DNA of 64,000 bases from Hoylesella shahii DSM 15611 = JCM 12083 (GCF_000613445.1 NZ_BAIZ01000012.1:16878-80877), one strand, 5' to 3'; shown: positions 47,113 to 58,104, counted from the first letter of the stretch. The notes: generated by a model not told the origin, from the sequence alone. Program-made: numbers and translations.

Positions 47113-49134
47113 ATGACTGATAACCGTTTGTCAACTTTTTGTGCCTGGCAAGGCCTTGTTATGTCGAGTTTGGGCATAGCAAAAGCCGTGTTTGGCTTGT
47201 GTGTTGTGGCCACTTTGTTGCTAGGGTCGTGCACCGCAAAACCTTATTCTGAACACTTGCACGGCCTATATGGCAGTAGGCCAATGGTGGTGTGCGCCGA
47301 TGGTCATAGCACATACCAGTACATTAAACAAGTAGCCACGATTTTACCCCTCACAAAATATATCGCAACACTGGTGCATCCGCTGCAACAAGGACTGCCA
47401 CAAACAAGTTTGGCAACGGCAGAACACTACCCCGACTGCAGCGGTGTGGCTGGCATTGGACAAAATGAGCACCAGAATAAAGACCGATTGGTGGTGTGTG
47501 TATTTGCCATTTTGATGGCCTTGTTGCTGCTGGCGCTGGGTGTTGAGGTGATGATGGTGAAGCGAGAAAAACGCAGAAACCGCGAGCTGCTAAAGAAAAT
47601 GAACCTGATGAACGAACATTTTTACAGCAACGTCACGCATCAAGTGCGTTCAGCAATCACGCTGATATTGGGTTTAAGTAAAGAACTAGGCACCAGTGAG
47701 GATTTGCCTTTAGAGGCACAACGCAAAGCGCAAAACATTGAAAAGCAGGGAGAAGGCTTGTACACACTTATCAGTCAGTTGCTGGATGTGGCCAGAGCGA
47801 AATCGGCCGATATTAATCCTGGTTGGACCAACAGCGACCTAATGGCGCATCTTGACATGGTGGTTGAAAGTTATCGCCAATATGCCGAAGGGCGAAACGT
47901 AAACCTACAGTTTGTTGGCGAAGGGAAAATACAAACCGACTTTGTGCCCGAATATATTAATAAGGTGATGAACAACCTGCTGTTCTACGCCTTTAAGTTC
48001 ACACCCCATTATGGTTCGATAACGGTAAAGATGGTGCGCAAAGGCTCTTCGGCGGTTATTACTATCAGCGATACAGGGCCAGGGGTGGCACCAGAGATTG
48101 TTCCACACATCTTCGAACCCTTCTCAAGGATGGGCGGAGTGGGGCCGCAGGTTGGGCCAGGTATTGGTTTGGCCTTTGTTAAGTACATTGTTGAGGCACT
48201 GGGAGGCGACATTACTTTAGAAAGCGAGCTGCAAAAGGGTTGCATCGTAACGATTAAACTACCCATAAAAAACGAGTGCAAGTCTACTACCTTGGGCGCA
48301 GAAATGGTGAATACACCCTTGTTGCCCGCAGAAACCGAACCACTCGACGACGACAATACACCCTGTAACGACGAACAACGCGTGCTGGTGGTGGAAGATA
48401 ACGCCGACTTGGCTGCATTTATCGGTTCGCTGTTTGCTAATCACTACGCCGTTTATTATGCCTGCAATGGCACTGAAGCCATGACAAAGGCGATGGAACT
48501 GGATCCCGATATCATTATTACCGACCGACTGATGCCAGACATTGATGGACTGGAGGTGTGCAGGCAAGTGCGTCAAAGCAATGTGCTAAATCATATTCCC
48601 ATTGTGGTGGTTACGGGAAAAGTAAACGAGAAAGAACGCTTGGAGGGCATTAAAGCGGGTGCTGATGCCTATCTGACGAAACCTTTCAACAGCGAAGAAC
48701 TGATAACAAGAGTGGAAATGCTGTTGGAACGCCACCAGCATTTGCGTAAAAAATATGCCGAAGACAACAATGCGCCTGCTGAAGAGGATAACCATCGCAA
48801 TGAGGCCGAACAGCAATTTGTGGATAAGGTTACTTCGTCGGCACATTTCTTATTGGGCAAACGAACGCTCGACGTGAACGCTCTGGCAGATAGTTTGAAC
48901 ATGAGCGTTAGGCAATTCCATCGAAAATTGGTGGCCGTGACAGGCAACACGCCAGGCGCTTTTATCCTAAACTTGAAGATGGAAAAGGCTAAATGGTTGC
49001 TCGATAACGAGTTCGAACTAACAATCGAAGACATATCCGACCGCTGTGGCTTTGAACATTCGTCTAGTTTCTACCACGCTTTTAAAAAAGCCTTTGGCTT
49101 AACACCTGCCGAATATAGAAAAGGAGGGATGTGA
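47113..49134 (+). CDS. hybrid two-component sensor kinase / response regulator / AraC HTH protein
   Basis: 673 residues. Signal-like N-terminus ending in LLLGSC (Cys 40), about 85 periplasmic residues, a TM helix at about 125-147, a histidine kinase core (His176 in NVTHQVRSAI), the ATPase domain (SDTGPGV, GPGIGLAF), a receiver with phospho-acceptor Asp471 in ITDRLMPDIDG, and a C-terminal AraC helix-turn-helix (SVRQFHRKLV, then SDRCGFEHSSSFYHAFKKAF). Two kinase motifs are degenerate: the H-box reads HQVRSA rather than HELRTP, and the N-box has Tyr292 in LLFYAFKFT where Asn is expected. The sensor is far shorter than in glycan-linked HTCS proteins. It is not beside a susC/D pair, and its targets are unknown. 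Confidence 0.88.
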   Translation: MTDNRLSTFCAWQGLVMSSLGIAKAVFGLCVVATLLLGSCTAKPYSEHLHGLYGSRPMVVCADGHSTYQYIKQVATILPLTKYIATLVHPLQQGLPQTSLATAEHYPDCSGVAGIGQNEHQNKDRLVVCVFAILMALLLLALGVEVMMVKREKRRNRELLKKMNLMNEHFYSNVTHQVRSAITLILGLSKELGTSEDLPLEAQRKAQNIEKQGEGLYTLISQLLDVARAKSADINPGWTNSDLMAHLDMVVESYRQYAEGRNVNLQFVGEGKIQTDFVPEYINKVMNNLLFYAFKFTPHYGSITVKMVRKGSSAVITISDTGPGVAPEIVPHIFEPFSRMGGVGPQVGPGIGLAFVKYIVEALGGDITLESELQKGCIVTIKLPIKNECKSTTLGAEMVNTPLLPAETEPLDDDNTPCNDEQRVLVVEDNADLAAFIGSLFANHYAVYYACNGTEAMTKAMELDPDIIITDRLMPDIDGLEVCRQVRQSNVLNHIPIVVVTGKVNEKERLEGIKAGADAYLTKPFNSEELITRVEMLLERHQHLRKKYAEDNNAPAEEDNHRNEAEQQFVDKVTSSAHFLLGKRTLDVNALADSLNMSVRQFHRKLVAVTGNTPGAFILNLKMEKAKWLLDNEFELTIEDISDRCGFEHSSSFYHAFKKAFGLTPAEYRKGGM

Positions 49135-49632
49135 GAAAAGGGAAGCAGAAACAAAGATAATGACAGAGCGCTTAACGGAGCGTTGCCTAAAAGTGCTTTG
49201 CGAAAAGCAAAGCATGTATGTGTAACAACAAAAAGACTAAGCAGCCTCTGCACGAAGACTCGGTTATACCTGCACGATAGAGCAACGATTTCAGCCAAAC
49301 GCGTCTCACTTGTCTCTGCTAAACGTTTCGTGTTCGAGCCTTTCTCTTGTAAAGAATGGCGTGATAAGTTTGCAAATTGGCGTTTGTTGACAAAAGAAGG
49401 TGCAGGATTGATGCGCTTTTTAGTTCAGCTTTTTAGCGTCAAGCCGTTTAAATGCTGTGTTTTAGGGCAAACAAATCCCTAGAACACCTTACACACGTCT
49501 CCTTTTTTTTGCGTTTCCATCATGATTATTCCATCAATTCTCACTAACTTTGCATTTGCTTGCAAACCAATGACAGAGCGAGTGCCGTTGAAGTTGTGCA
49601 GGCTAACTAACGAAACCAAATTAAAAAATAGA
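49135..49632. other. intergenic region with a promoter box
   Basis: About 500 bp. A GCTTTGC/GCAAAGC hairpin at 49195-49213 lacks a T-tract. A plus-strand frame at 49183-49482 (99 codons) has no motif and a Lys/Arg/Ser composition typical of chance frames, so it is not called. A promoter box lies at 49545-49553. Confidence 0.5.
49545..49553 (+). promoter_or_regulatory. promoter -7 box for the DUF5020 gene
   Basis: TAACTTTGC matches exactly and lies 80 bp upstream of the start at 49633. No standard-distance TTG. Confidence 0.45.
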
Positions 49633-50337
49633 ATGAAAAAGCTTTTCGCTTTGGCCATTGCTATCGTGGCCGGCCTGTCTGTACAGGCACAGAATGTGCA
49701 GTTGCATTATGATTTTGGACATCTGAACGACAACCTCTCCGCAAGACCTAAGTTGACCTCTACGGTGGAGATGTTTAAACCCGACAAATGGGGTAACACT
49801 TTCTTCTTTGTCGACATGGACTATGCAGACAATGGCGTGGCCTCCGCATATTGGGAAATATCGCGCGAATTGAAATTCTGGCAAGCACCTGTGGCTATTC
49901 ATGTGGAGTATAATGGCGGATTGGCCAAAGGTCTGGGTTCGTATAACGACGCTTATCTTGCAGGTGTGACTTATAGCTGGAACGATAAAGACTTTAATTC
50001 GGGCTTCACCTTCACACCCATGTATAAGTATTTGGCCAAACAAGACAAAAAACACTCGTGGCAACTAACCGCTACATGGTATATGAACTTCTGCAATCGC
50101 TTGCTCACCTTTAATGGATTTGCCGATTTCTGGGGCGATCGCCGTTTTACAGACGGACAAAATATAGTCATTTTCCTTACCGAACCACAGTTCTGGGTTA
50201 ATCTTAACCGCATTAAAGGCGTTAGCGACGACTTTAAACTGAGCGTGGGAACAGAATGGGAAATAAGCAATAACTTCGTTAATCAAAACCATCGCTGGTA
50301 TTGCTTGCCTACGTTGGCTGCGAAGTGGACGTTTTAA
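49633..50337 (+). CDS. DUF5020 / Tsx-like outer-membrane channel
   Basis: 234 residues with signal peptide MKKLFALAIAIVAGLSVQAQ, which fixes the start at 49633 in preference to an open frame back to 49522. The mature part is a small barrel of the DUF5020 group, related to nucleoside-specific Tsx channels: WGNTFFFVDMDY near the start, WEISRELKFW and a C-terminal aromatic strand (LPTLAAKWTF). The next gene encodes a purine permease, so uptake of nucleosides or nucleobases across the outer membrane is a good inference. A paired repeat separates the two genes. Confidence 0.85.
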   Translation: MKKLFALAIAIVAGLSVQAQNVQLHYDFGHLNDNLSARPKLTSTVEMFKPDKWGNTFFFVDMDYADNGVASAYWEISRELKFWQAPVAIHVEYNGGLAKGLGSYNDAYLAGVTYSWNDKDFNSGFTFTPMYKYLAKQDKKHSWQLTATWYMNFCNRLLTFNGFADFWGDRRFTDGQNIVIFLTEPQFWVNLNRIKGVSDDFKLSVGTEWEISNNFVNQNHRWYCLPTLAAKWTF

Positions 50338-50347
50338 TAACATAAAC

Positions 50348-50516
50348 GGCCTCACCCCCAACCCCTCTCCAAAGGGAGAGGGGAGTGATATGCCTTGCAA
50401 TAGCATTGCATTTTTCGCTTATCAACTTAGTAGTTGCATAGCATATTACGCCCCCAATCACTTTTAAGAGAGGTTGGGGAGTGCTTTTTCCTCTTTAAAC
50501 GAGGTGGTGGGGTGAG
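50348..50516. repeat. paired inverted REP-like element, copy 6 (degenerate right arm)
   Basis: The left arm GGCCTCACCCCCAACCCC and its hairpin are intact. The right half (CGCCCCCAATCACTTTTAAG, then GGTGGTGGGGTGAGCTC) has decayed. It starts 11 bp after the channel gene and ends 25 bp before the permease gene. Confidence 0.75.
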
Positions 50517-50540
50517 CTCAACTCACAATAATTTTACACA

Positions 50541-51839
50541 ATGTCTTTCTATTCTTTATTGGGCTTCGACCCAAAGAAACAATCGCGTCGCACAGAAATG
50601 ATGGCTGGCGTAACCACATTTCTCACCATGAGCTACATCCTTGCCGTGAACCCCGACATACTAAGTGCGGCGGGAATGGACAAGGGTGCGGTGTTTACAG
50701 CCACTGCTTTGGCCTCGGCCTTGGGAACTTTGTTTATCGCTTTCTTGGCAAAACTGCCCTTTGCACAGGCTCCAGGTATGGGAATCAACGCTTTCTTCGC
50801 CTTTACGCTGGTAAAAGGCATGGGCTATTCGTGGGAAGCAGCCTTGGCAGCAGTGTTTGTTGAAGGTATTATCTTTATTATATTAACAGCGCTGAACATA
50901 CGCGAGCAAATTGTTAAGTGCATTCCTAAGAACCTGCGATTTGCTATTTCGGGCGGTCTTGGCTTGTTTATCGCCTTTATCGGCCTGAAGAATGCGGGCA
51001 TTATTGTGGCCAACGATGCCACTTATGTGGCCTTGGGCGCATTCACTCCAACCGCCGTGTTGGCCTGCGTGGGCATCATCTTGAGTGGTGCTCTGCTGGT
51101 GTTGAAGGTTCGTGGTGCACTATTTTATAGCATCTTGATATGCACCGTTGTGGGCATACCAATGGGAATAACCCAAATACCCGAAGCCTTTGTACCCGTT
51201 TCGATGCCACAAAGTCTGGCTCCAACATTCCTTAAGCTGGATTTTTCTGCCTTACTCAATATGGATATGATGCTAACAGTGTTTGTGTTGGTATTTATCG
51301 ATATCTTCAATACACTGGGAACGCTTATCGGAACGGCAGCAAAAACCGACATGATGGACGAAAATGGTAATGTGAAGAATATCCAAAAGGCCATGATGGC
51401 CGATGCCATCGCCACCTCAACAGGTGCTTTGCTGGGCACTTCTACCGTAACAACATACGTAGAAAGTGCAGCAGGTGTGGCCGAAGGAGGGCGAACAGGC
51501 CTCACCGCCTTCACCACAGCCATGTTCTTTGTGGTGGCATTGTTTATGGCACCGCTGTTTCTTATCATCCCTTCGGCTGCAACAACAGGCGCATTGGTGC
51601 TTGTGGGCGTGTTTATGCTCGAGTCGATAAAGAAGATAGACTTGCAAGATATCTCTGAAGCTTTGCCTTGTTTTATCACCGTTTTAACGATGGTGCTTAC
51701 TTATAGCATTGCCGAGGGTATGGCTCTGGGCATGATTAGCTATACACTGGTGAAGATTTTGAGCGGCAATTACAAAGATGTGAACATCACACTCTTCATC
51801 GTTAGCTCATTGCTCGTGTTGCGTTATGTGTTCCAATAA
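50541..51839 (+). CDS. NCS2 family purine permease (AzgA/PbuG type)
   Basis: Inner-membrane proton-coupled transporter for adenine, guanine or hypoxanthine. 432 residues, about 12-14 helices. Family motifs: TTFLTMSYILAVNPDILS, KLPFAQAPGMGINAFFAFT, FIDIFNTLGTLIGTAAK and GTSTVTTYVESAAGVAEGGR. The order, Tsx-like channel then NCS2 permease, builds a complete uptake route across both membranes. Its stop overlaps the next gene by 14 bp. The two genes lie on either side of a REP-like element. Confidence 0.93.
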   Translation: MSFYSLLGFDPKKQSRRTEMMAGVTTFLTMSYILAVNPDILSAAGMDKGAVFTATALASALGTLFIAFLAKLPFAQAPGMGINAFFAFTLVKGMGYSWEAALAAVFVEGIIFIILTALNIREQIVKCIPKNLRFAISGGLGLFIAFIGLKNAGIIVANDATYVALGAFTPTAVLACVGIILSGALLVLKVRGALFYSILICTVVGIPMGITQIPEAFVPVSMPQSLAPTFLKLDFSALLNMDMMLTVFVLVFIDIFNTLGTLIGTAAKTDMMDENGNVKNIQKAMMADAIATSTGALLGTSTVTTYVESAAGVAEGGRTGLTAFTTAMFFVVALFMAPLFLIIPSAATTGALVLVGVFMLESIKKIDLQDISEALPCFITVLTMVLTYSIAEGMALGMISYTLVKILSGNYKDVNITLFIVSSLLVLRYVFQ

Positions 51840-52755
51840 AGCTCGTATTGTGCTGCTTGGGGCTTTGCTGTGCATGGCCTTTGCCGCCTTTGGGCAAGAA
51901 CTGGTGCTAGGTAGCTATAATATAAGGTATCGAAACGATGGCGATGAGTCGAAAGGATATCTCTGGAAGAAGCGTTGCCAGGTGATTTGCGACCAAATTC
52001 ATTATGAACTTCCCGACGCCTTTGGCGCGCAAGAGGTGCTCAAAGAGCAATTAGACGACCTGTTGCGAGGCTTGCCCGAATACGATTATGTAGGCGTTGG
52101 GCGCGATGATGGCCGCGAAGCTGGCGAGTTTGCCCCAATCTTTTATCAACGCGAACGTTTGGTTTTGCTAAGTGATGGATACTTTTGGCTGTCGCCCAAT
52201 CGCACAAAACCATCCCTGGGATGGGACGCAGCATGTATTCGCATTTGCACATGGGCGAAGTTTAAGGTGCGCAAAACAGGAAAAGTGTTCCTTTTCTTCA
52301 ACCTTCATACCGACCATGTGGGTGTTAAAGCACGCTACGAGTCGGCTAAGCTGGTGATGAAAACCATCGACGAGCTGGGAGGAAACGATAGTTCTGTGGT
52401 GTTAACGGGCGACTTCAATGTTGACCAAACCGACGAAACCTACGCCATTTTCACCGCAGACGGCCGACTAAAAGATGCCTACACCGTGGCAAAATATCGT
52501 TTTGCAGAGAACGGAACGTTTAATAGCTTTAATCCTTCGCTGAAAACAACCAGTAGGATAGACCATATTTTTGTGTCGCCTAGCTTTACTGTGACGCGAT
52601 ATGGCGTGCTTCCTAATTTCTATTGGACGGAAGAAGAATACACGAAAAGCGAGAAAGGGCATGATGCTCCGCAGCAAATCAATTTTAAACCGCACAGAAT
52701 ACGCACGGCATCCGACCACTATCCTGTGTTTGTGAAGGTGAAACTTAAACCATAG
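51826..52755 (+). CDS. secreted endonuclease/exonuclease/phosphatase family protein
   Basis: 309 residues with signal peptide (IVLLGALLCMAFAAFG). Family signature pieces: VLGSYNIRYRNDGD (metal-binding Asn), AFGAQEVLKEQLDDL (Glu), FNLHTDHVGVKARYESA (His), VLTGDFNVDQTD (Asp/Asn) and the C-terminal catalytic SDHYPVFVKV. It overlaps the purine permease gene by 14 bp, so it is co-translated. A secreted nuclease or phosphodiesterase that releases nucleotides for the neighbouring purine importer is a sensible inference, though members of the family act on diverse phosphodiesters. Confidence 0.9.
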   Translation: MCSNKARIVLLGALLCMAFAAFGQELVLGSYNIRYRNDGDESKGYLWKKRCQVICDQIHYELPDAFGAQEVLKEQLDDLLRGLPEYDYVGVGRDDGREAGEFAPIFYQRERLVLLSDGYFWLSPNRTKPSLGWDAACIRICTWAKFKVRKTGKVFLFFNLHTDHVGVKARYESAKLVMKTIDELGGNDSSVVLTGDFNVDQTDETYAIFTADGRLKDAYTVAKYRFAENGTFNSFNPSLKTTSRIDHIFVSPSFTVTRYGVLPNFYWTEEEYTKSEKGHDAPQQINFKPHRIRTASDHYPVFVKVKLKP

Positions 52756-52768
52756 TTTACACGTAAAA

Positions 52769-52825
52769 GCCTCATCCGCTCGAGTTCTTCTCTTTAGAGA
52801 GAAATAACGGATGAGGCCTTTTTAT
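52769..52825 (+). terminator. terminator of the purine operon
   Basis: GCCTCATCCG (52769-52778) pairs with CGGATGAGGC (52808-52817), with an inner TTCTCT/AGAGAGAA stem, followed by CTTTTTATAT. Confidence 0.9.
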
Positions 52826-53005
52826 ATCTTTTGCCTGTAATTACCGCTTGTTGTAGTTAAGACAAGGGCAAATACACGACCAAAGAGATTAGAAAGAGAC
52901 CCAATATATTTCAAAAGAAAAAGCGAACTTTTGAAGAAAATGAAGATTATCTTTTTGGACAAAATTAGGTCGCACCAGCTAGTAAATGTAAGATGAAAGG
53001 CGTAA

Positions 53006-54522
<1,517 letters not shown>

Positions 54523-54575
54523 AAACGTAAAAGAAAGAAGAATTAGAGCGTTGCGCACCCGCAACTCTAAGGCAG

Positions 54576-55322
54576 ATGGATCTGCAATCCGTGCCTAAGC
54601 GATGCATCGGGGTGCTTACGACCTCAATAATCATAAACTCAAACAACGTGACGCAATTAAGATACGTATTGTTTGTTGCACTTATCATTGTGGGCTTTAT
54701 CTCTTTGCATGCACAGCAGAGAGGTAAAGCCTCTTTTTATTCGCGCCGAGCAACGGGTGCACGAACAAGTAGTGGGGAAAAATTGCACCATGATAGTCTT
54801 ACGTGTGCGCATCGAACACATTCTTTTGGCACACTGCTCAAGGTGAGAAACCTAAGCAATGGCCGTGAAGTGGTGGTACGTGTAAACGACCGCGGACCGT
54901 TTGGACGTGGACGTATCGTTGACCTTTCGTGGGGAGCTGCTAAGGCTTTAGACATGCTTTCTAAAGGAGTGGCGACTGTAGAAGTAACGCCTTTCAACAA
55001 ACATGCTGTGCATGCTAAGGATAATAACCATGTTTCAGACAGCGATACCGACCATCATGCTAAAAAGAAGTCGACTAAAGCTAAGGCGAAGACCAAAGGA
55101 AAACACAAAGATAAGCATGCTAAAGGCCATGGGAAAAAGAAGTCTTTGAGCAAAAGCAAACATAAAACTAAGGGAGCAAAGCTCAAAAAAGGTGATAAAA
55201 AACACCATGCCACTAAAACAAAAAGCATTGATAAGAAGAGGAAACATGTAAAAACAAAGTCGCATAACGACAAACATAAAACCACAAAAGGGAAGAAAGG
55301 AAAGAAAAAAACTAAACACTGA
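54576..55322 (+). CDS. RlpA-family septal ring protein with long basic tail
   Basis: The core (residues about 48-145) is an RlpA double-psi beta-barrel: [20 protein letters not shown], then [17 protein letters not shown] and [20 protein letters not shown], with the family Asp in VNDRGPF. RlpA proteins bind, or cleave, denuded glycan at the division septum. The last 95 residues are a Lys/His-rich low-complexity tail ([18 protein letters not shown] and similar) like histone H1. The signal peptide [20 protein letters not shown] suggests the GTG at 54648 as an alternative start; the ATG at 54576 would add 24 residues before it. Located after gdhA with a GC-rich hairpin between. Confidence 0.83.
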   Translation: MDLQSVPKRCIGVLTTSIIINSNNVTQLRYVLFVALIIVGFISLHAQQRGKASFYSRRATGARTSSGEKLHHDSLTCAHRTHSFGTLLKVRNLSNGREVVVRVNDRGPFGRGRIVDLSWGAAKALDMLSKGVATVEVTPFNKHAVHAKDNNHVSDSDTDHHAKKKSTKAKAKTKGKHKDKHAKGHGKKKSLSKSKHKTKGAKLKKGDKKHHATKTKSIDKKRKHVKTKSHNDKHKTTKGKKGKKKTKH

Positions 55323-55717
55323 TCAACCCTAGAGGCCATCGAGAGAATGCATATTGTGCGCTATTAGCATTTGTTCAATCGTCTTATCACGTAAGTGTGA
55401 GCGCTATTAGCATTTGTTCAATCGTCTTATCACGTAAGTGTGAGCTCTATTAGAATTTGTTCAATCGCCTTATCACGTAAGTGTAAGTGCTTATTAGCAT
55501 TTATGCAATCGCCTTATCACGTAAGTGTGAGCGTTATTAGCATTTGTGCAACCCGCTTTATCACGTAAGTGTAAGTGTTTCGTTAGTATTCAAATGAGCG
55601 CCTTTTAGCCAAGTTGTTAAACGATTTCGCTTGTGGCGCGCTGCATCTAGGTGCAATGTCTTAGCATCAGTGTGGAGCACTTATTTCTTTTCGTACCTTT
55701 AAATAAAACTTTATATT
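55323..55717. other. intergenic region dominated by a tandem repeat
   Basis: The 43-bp tandem repeat covers most of the region. The last 140 bp before the DUF4240 gene contain TACCTTTAA near 55694, a poor promoter match. No gene. Confidence 0.5.
55358..55575. repeat. 43-bp tandem repeat, five copies
   Basis: Units begin at 55358, 55401, 55444, 55488 and 55531 (spacing 43, 43, 44, 43). The most conserved part, CTTATCACGTAAGTGT, contains the small hairpin CTTA-TCACG-TAAG. Units abut with no unique spacers, so this is a minisatellite and not a CRISPR. It starts 36 bp after the RlpA stop codon. Confidence 0.88.
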
Positions 55718-56305
55718 ATGGACAAACAAAGAAAACAGGAACTTGCCGAACTGAAACCAACGGCAGAAATGATGAACGAAGATCAGTTCTGGGCCATCGT
55801 TCAGAAAGCAGTAGACGAAGCTGGCGACGACGAAGACGAGTATCTCGAAGTTGTGATGCACGAACTAAGCAAGCTGTCGCTTAAAGAAATGGTGGGATTT
55901 AGACTTCGCACCGATAAACTTCTTTATGATAGCTACACTTCTGAAATGTGGTGTGCTGGCTATTTGATGAATGGCGGATGTTCAGACGATGGCTTCGAGT
56001 ATTTTCGGTTGTGGGTGATATCGCGCGGACGTAAAGTGTACGAAGCTGCTCTTGCTAATCCCGACAATCTCATTGACTATATTGCAGAAGATGCAGAGGT
56101 GGACTTTTTTGAGTTCGAATTGTTCTGGTACGCGGCTATTGATGCTTTCGAAGAGGCTACAGAAGCCGACTTATACGACTATATCGACGATGATAACTTT
56201 ACTACAAGGGAAGGAAATTATCCCAATTTCGAGTTTAATTGGGATGAAGAAGACCCTGAGTCGATGAAAAAATTGTGTCCGCGCTTGTTCGAACGGTTCG
56301 ATTAA
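55718..56305 (+). CDS. DUF4240 domain-containing protein
   Basis: 195 residues, cytosolic (no signal). The DUF4240 core is visible: MNEDQFWAIVQKAV, LSLKEMVGFRLRTDKLL and the highly conserved MNGGCSDDGFEYFRLWVISRGR. The protein is very acidic, with an Asp/Glu-rich C-terminal stretch (ADLYDYIDDDN, NWDEEDPES). Proteins of this family have no established function. It stands alone, convergent with tlpA. Confidence 0.87.
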   Translation: MDKQRKQELAELKPTAEMMNEDQFWAIVQKAVDEAGDDEDEYLEVVMHELSKLSLKEMVGFRLRTDKLLYDSYTSEMWCAGYLMNGGCSDDGFEYFRLWVISRGRKVYEAALANPDNLIDYIAEDAEVDFFEFELFWYAAIDAFEEATEADLYDYIDDDNFTTREGNYPNFEFNWDEEDPESMKKLCPRLFERFD

Positions 56306-56860
56306 CGCGCTTTTTGTGCACAAAACGTTTTGGGCTTGGGTGGATAATGGCTCGTAGAATATGCCTTCCGCCCAAGTCTTTTTGTCTCCCTATCCGTATA
56401 CGCCAATTGGTTATTATACGTCTTACCCCCTATTTTAATCCTAAAAGGTTATTATCCCACTTATCAATGTCATGAGAAGGTGTTACTTGTTTCTTGTTCA
56501 CCATTGGCTTGTTTGCTGGTGTTTTGCTAGTCTTATGTTCTGGATGTAGGCTGCTACTCTTACAAATATCCTATAGCAAAGGGCTTCATGCACCCAAAAT
56601 TGTGGGTGTAGGTATTAACCCTCCATTCGGTAGGTACACCGCTTATCACCTATTTTTATTTTGTTTTCATTGCTTTCAATCCATCTTTCGTTTGCTTGTC
56701 GGCATCTTGCCTGTCATATTTCTTTGGGTTTAGTGTACATCGCCTTCAAGAATAGTATAGAAAATGTGCCTAACAAAACACAAAATCTAACCAGCTTACC
56801 GACTGATTGGGGTTAAATCAGTGCCTCATTAATAAGCGAATGCAGTTGGCAGAAAAGATT
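56306..56860. other. intergenic region, no confident gene
   Basis: A plus-strand frame at 56494-56733 (79 codons, hydrophobic) shares the phrase VGILPV and flanking DNA with the 46.8-kb island, so it is more likely a decayed shared sequence than a gene. Nothing else is recognised. Confidence 0.45.
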
Positions 56861-56896
56861 AAGCAGGCTAATCATTATGTATCGATTAGCCTGCTT
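56861..56896. terminator. bidirectional terminator, DUF4240 gene and tlpA operon
   Basis: AAGCAGGCTAATC (56861-56873) pairs perfectly with GATTAGCCTGCTT (56884-56896). On plus it is followed by ACCCTTTTTTC, on minus by AATCTTTTCT. Confidence 0.88.
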
Positions 56897-56931
56897 ACCC
56901 TTTTTTCACTCATAATTAGGTGAGAGAGCAA

Positions 56932-58100
56932 TTATTTTGTTACCGCCTTTTTCACCGTTTCGAATATTCTATTGCCGCGCAAGTTTTTGGCAATAATTGT
57001 TCCGTCGGGGGCAACAAGCAGAATTTGTGGTATGCCCACGATAGAATAGTCGTCCATAATCTTCTTTCGGTCGTTGCCTTTAAGTAGAAGATGGTCCCAA
57101 ATAGCCCCATCGTCCTTGATAGCTTTCAGCCATTCGGCCCGCTTAAAGTCGGTCGACACGCCCAGGATAGTGAAATTTTTATCCTTAAAAGCCTTATAGG
57201 TTTTCAGTAACACGGGTGTTTCTTTTCTGCACCAGGTGCAAGAAGAGCTCCAGAAATCCACCAAAACATACTTTCCTTTAAAGTTAGCCAGACTCACAGG
57301 TTTGCCCATTTTGTCTTCGCCAACGATTGCCGGAGCCATCTGTCCTGCAACGGTTAGCGCGGCAGCGTCAAGTTTTTCGGTGGCCAATTTATAATACCAA
57401 GTTTGTCTTGCTTCAGCGTTAGCCCCCTCAACAGCCTGTCTGGCCCAGGTCAATTCGTCTTTATTGGTGATGTTAGCGTGTTGCAGTCTGTAGGTATAAT
57501 AGAGATAAAGGCCAAAGGGAGTGCCTTGTTGTCGTTCAATCTCTTTGTTCAACCACTTTCGTTGGTTCTCATAAGCTCGGTCGTATATATCGCCAGTGCT
57601 TTCTTTCAAACGTTGCATCTCGCGTTGGTCGTTGCGTTCGCGTGCTGCATAAAACAGTTGGTCTAGCGAATCCAGTCTTTGTTTGTCGCCAGCACTGTCT
57701 TTTTGGTGTTTAAAAGTTACGTATAGGTTACTCAATTCCACGTTAGGATTGTTCACCATCAATTGTCCCTTGTTGTTTTTTGCGATGGTTAATTGGTTTT
57801 CTCCATTGGCCATAAACAGGTACGAACCTTGTTCGAAGCAAGCCTCCATGTCGTTAAGGTCGAATGTTGGCGAGATAAAGAACAGGCGCGAAGTGAGCGT
57901 GTCGTTGTGAAAAGTAAACTTTCCGTCGGTTACTTCAATCGAGTCGAGTGGTTGCACATAGCCATAATGTTCGTCTTGCACAATAAACAAGTACAGTTTT
58001 TGATGCTCTTGTCGGCCACAAGAGCGTTGGCACTAATGCCAACGGCAGCTGCATGAAGCATGAAGCCCAGCATAAGTGCGAGCAATGATAGTCGTTTCAT
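56932..58100 (-). CDS. TlpA-like thiol-disulfide oxidoreductase with DUF4369 domain (one frameshift)
   Basis: About 389 residues. Signal peptide MKRLSLLALMLGFMLHAAAVG begins at 58100. The N-terminal DUF4369-like domain reads IKKLYLFIVQDEHYGYVQPL only after restoring one A to an A-run near 57996; without it the frame starts at 57990. A helical middle leads to a thioredoxin fold with CxxC in WSSSCTWCRKETPVL (residue about 285) and a cis-Pro region (SIVGIPQILLV). It acts in the periplasm to reduce or shuffle disulfides. It is the last gene of a susC-susD-tlpA operon, only 4 bp after susD. Confidence 0.88.
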
Positions 58101-58104
58101 ATTG

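Noticed and set aside
49183..49482. 99-codon gene upstream of the DUF5020 gene
   Set aside because: No motif, chance-like Ser/Lys/Arg composition, and the recognised promoter box lies after it.
54547..54620. tRNA-like segment (CTGCAATCC with flanking complementary pieces)
   Set aside because: No T-arm TTCGA, no acceptor stem, and the anticodon stem cannot be closed with seven loop bases.
55358..55575. CRISPR array
   Set aside because: The 43-bp units abut directly, with no unique spacers, and no cas genes are present.
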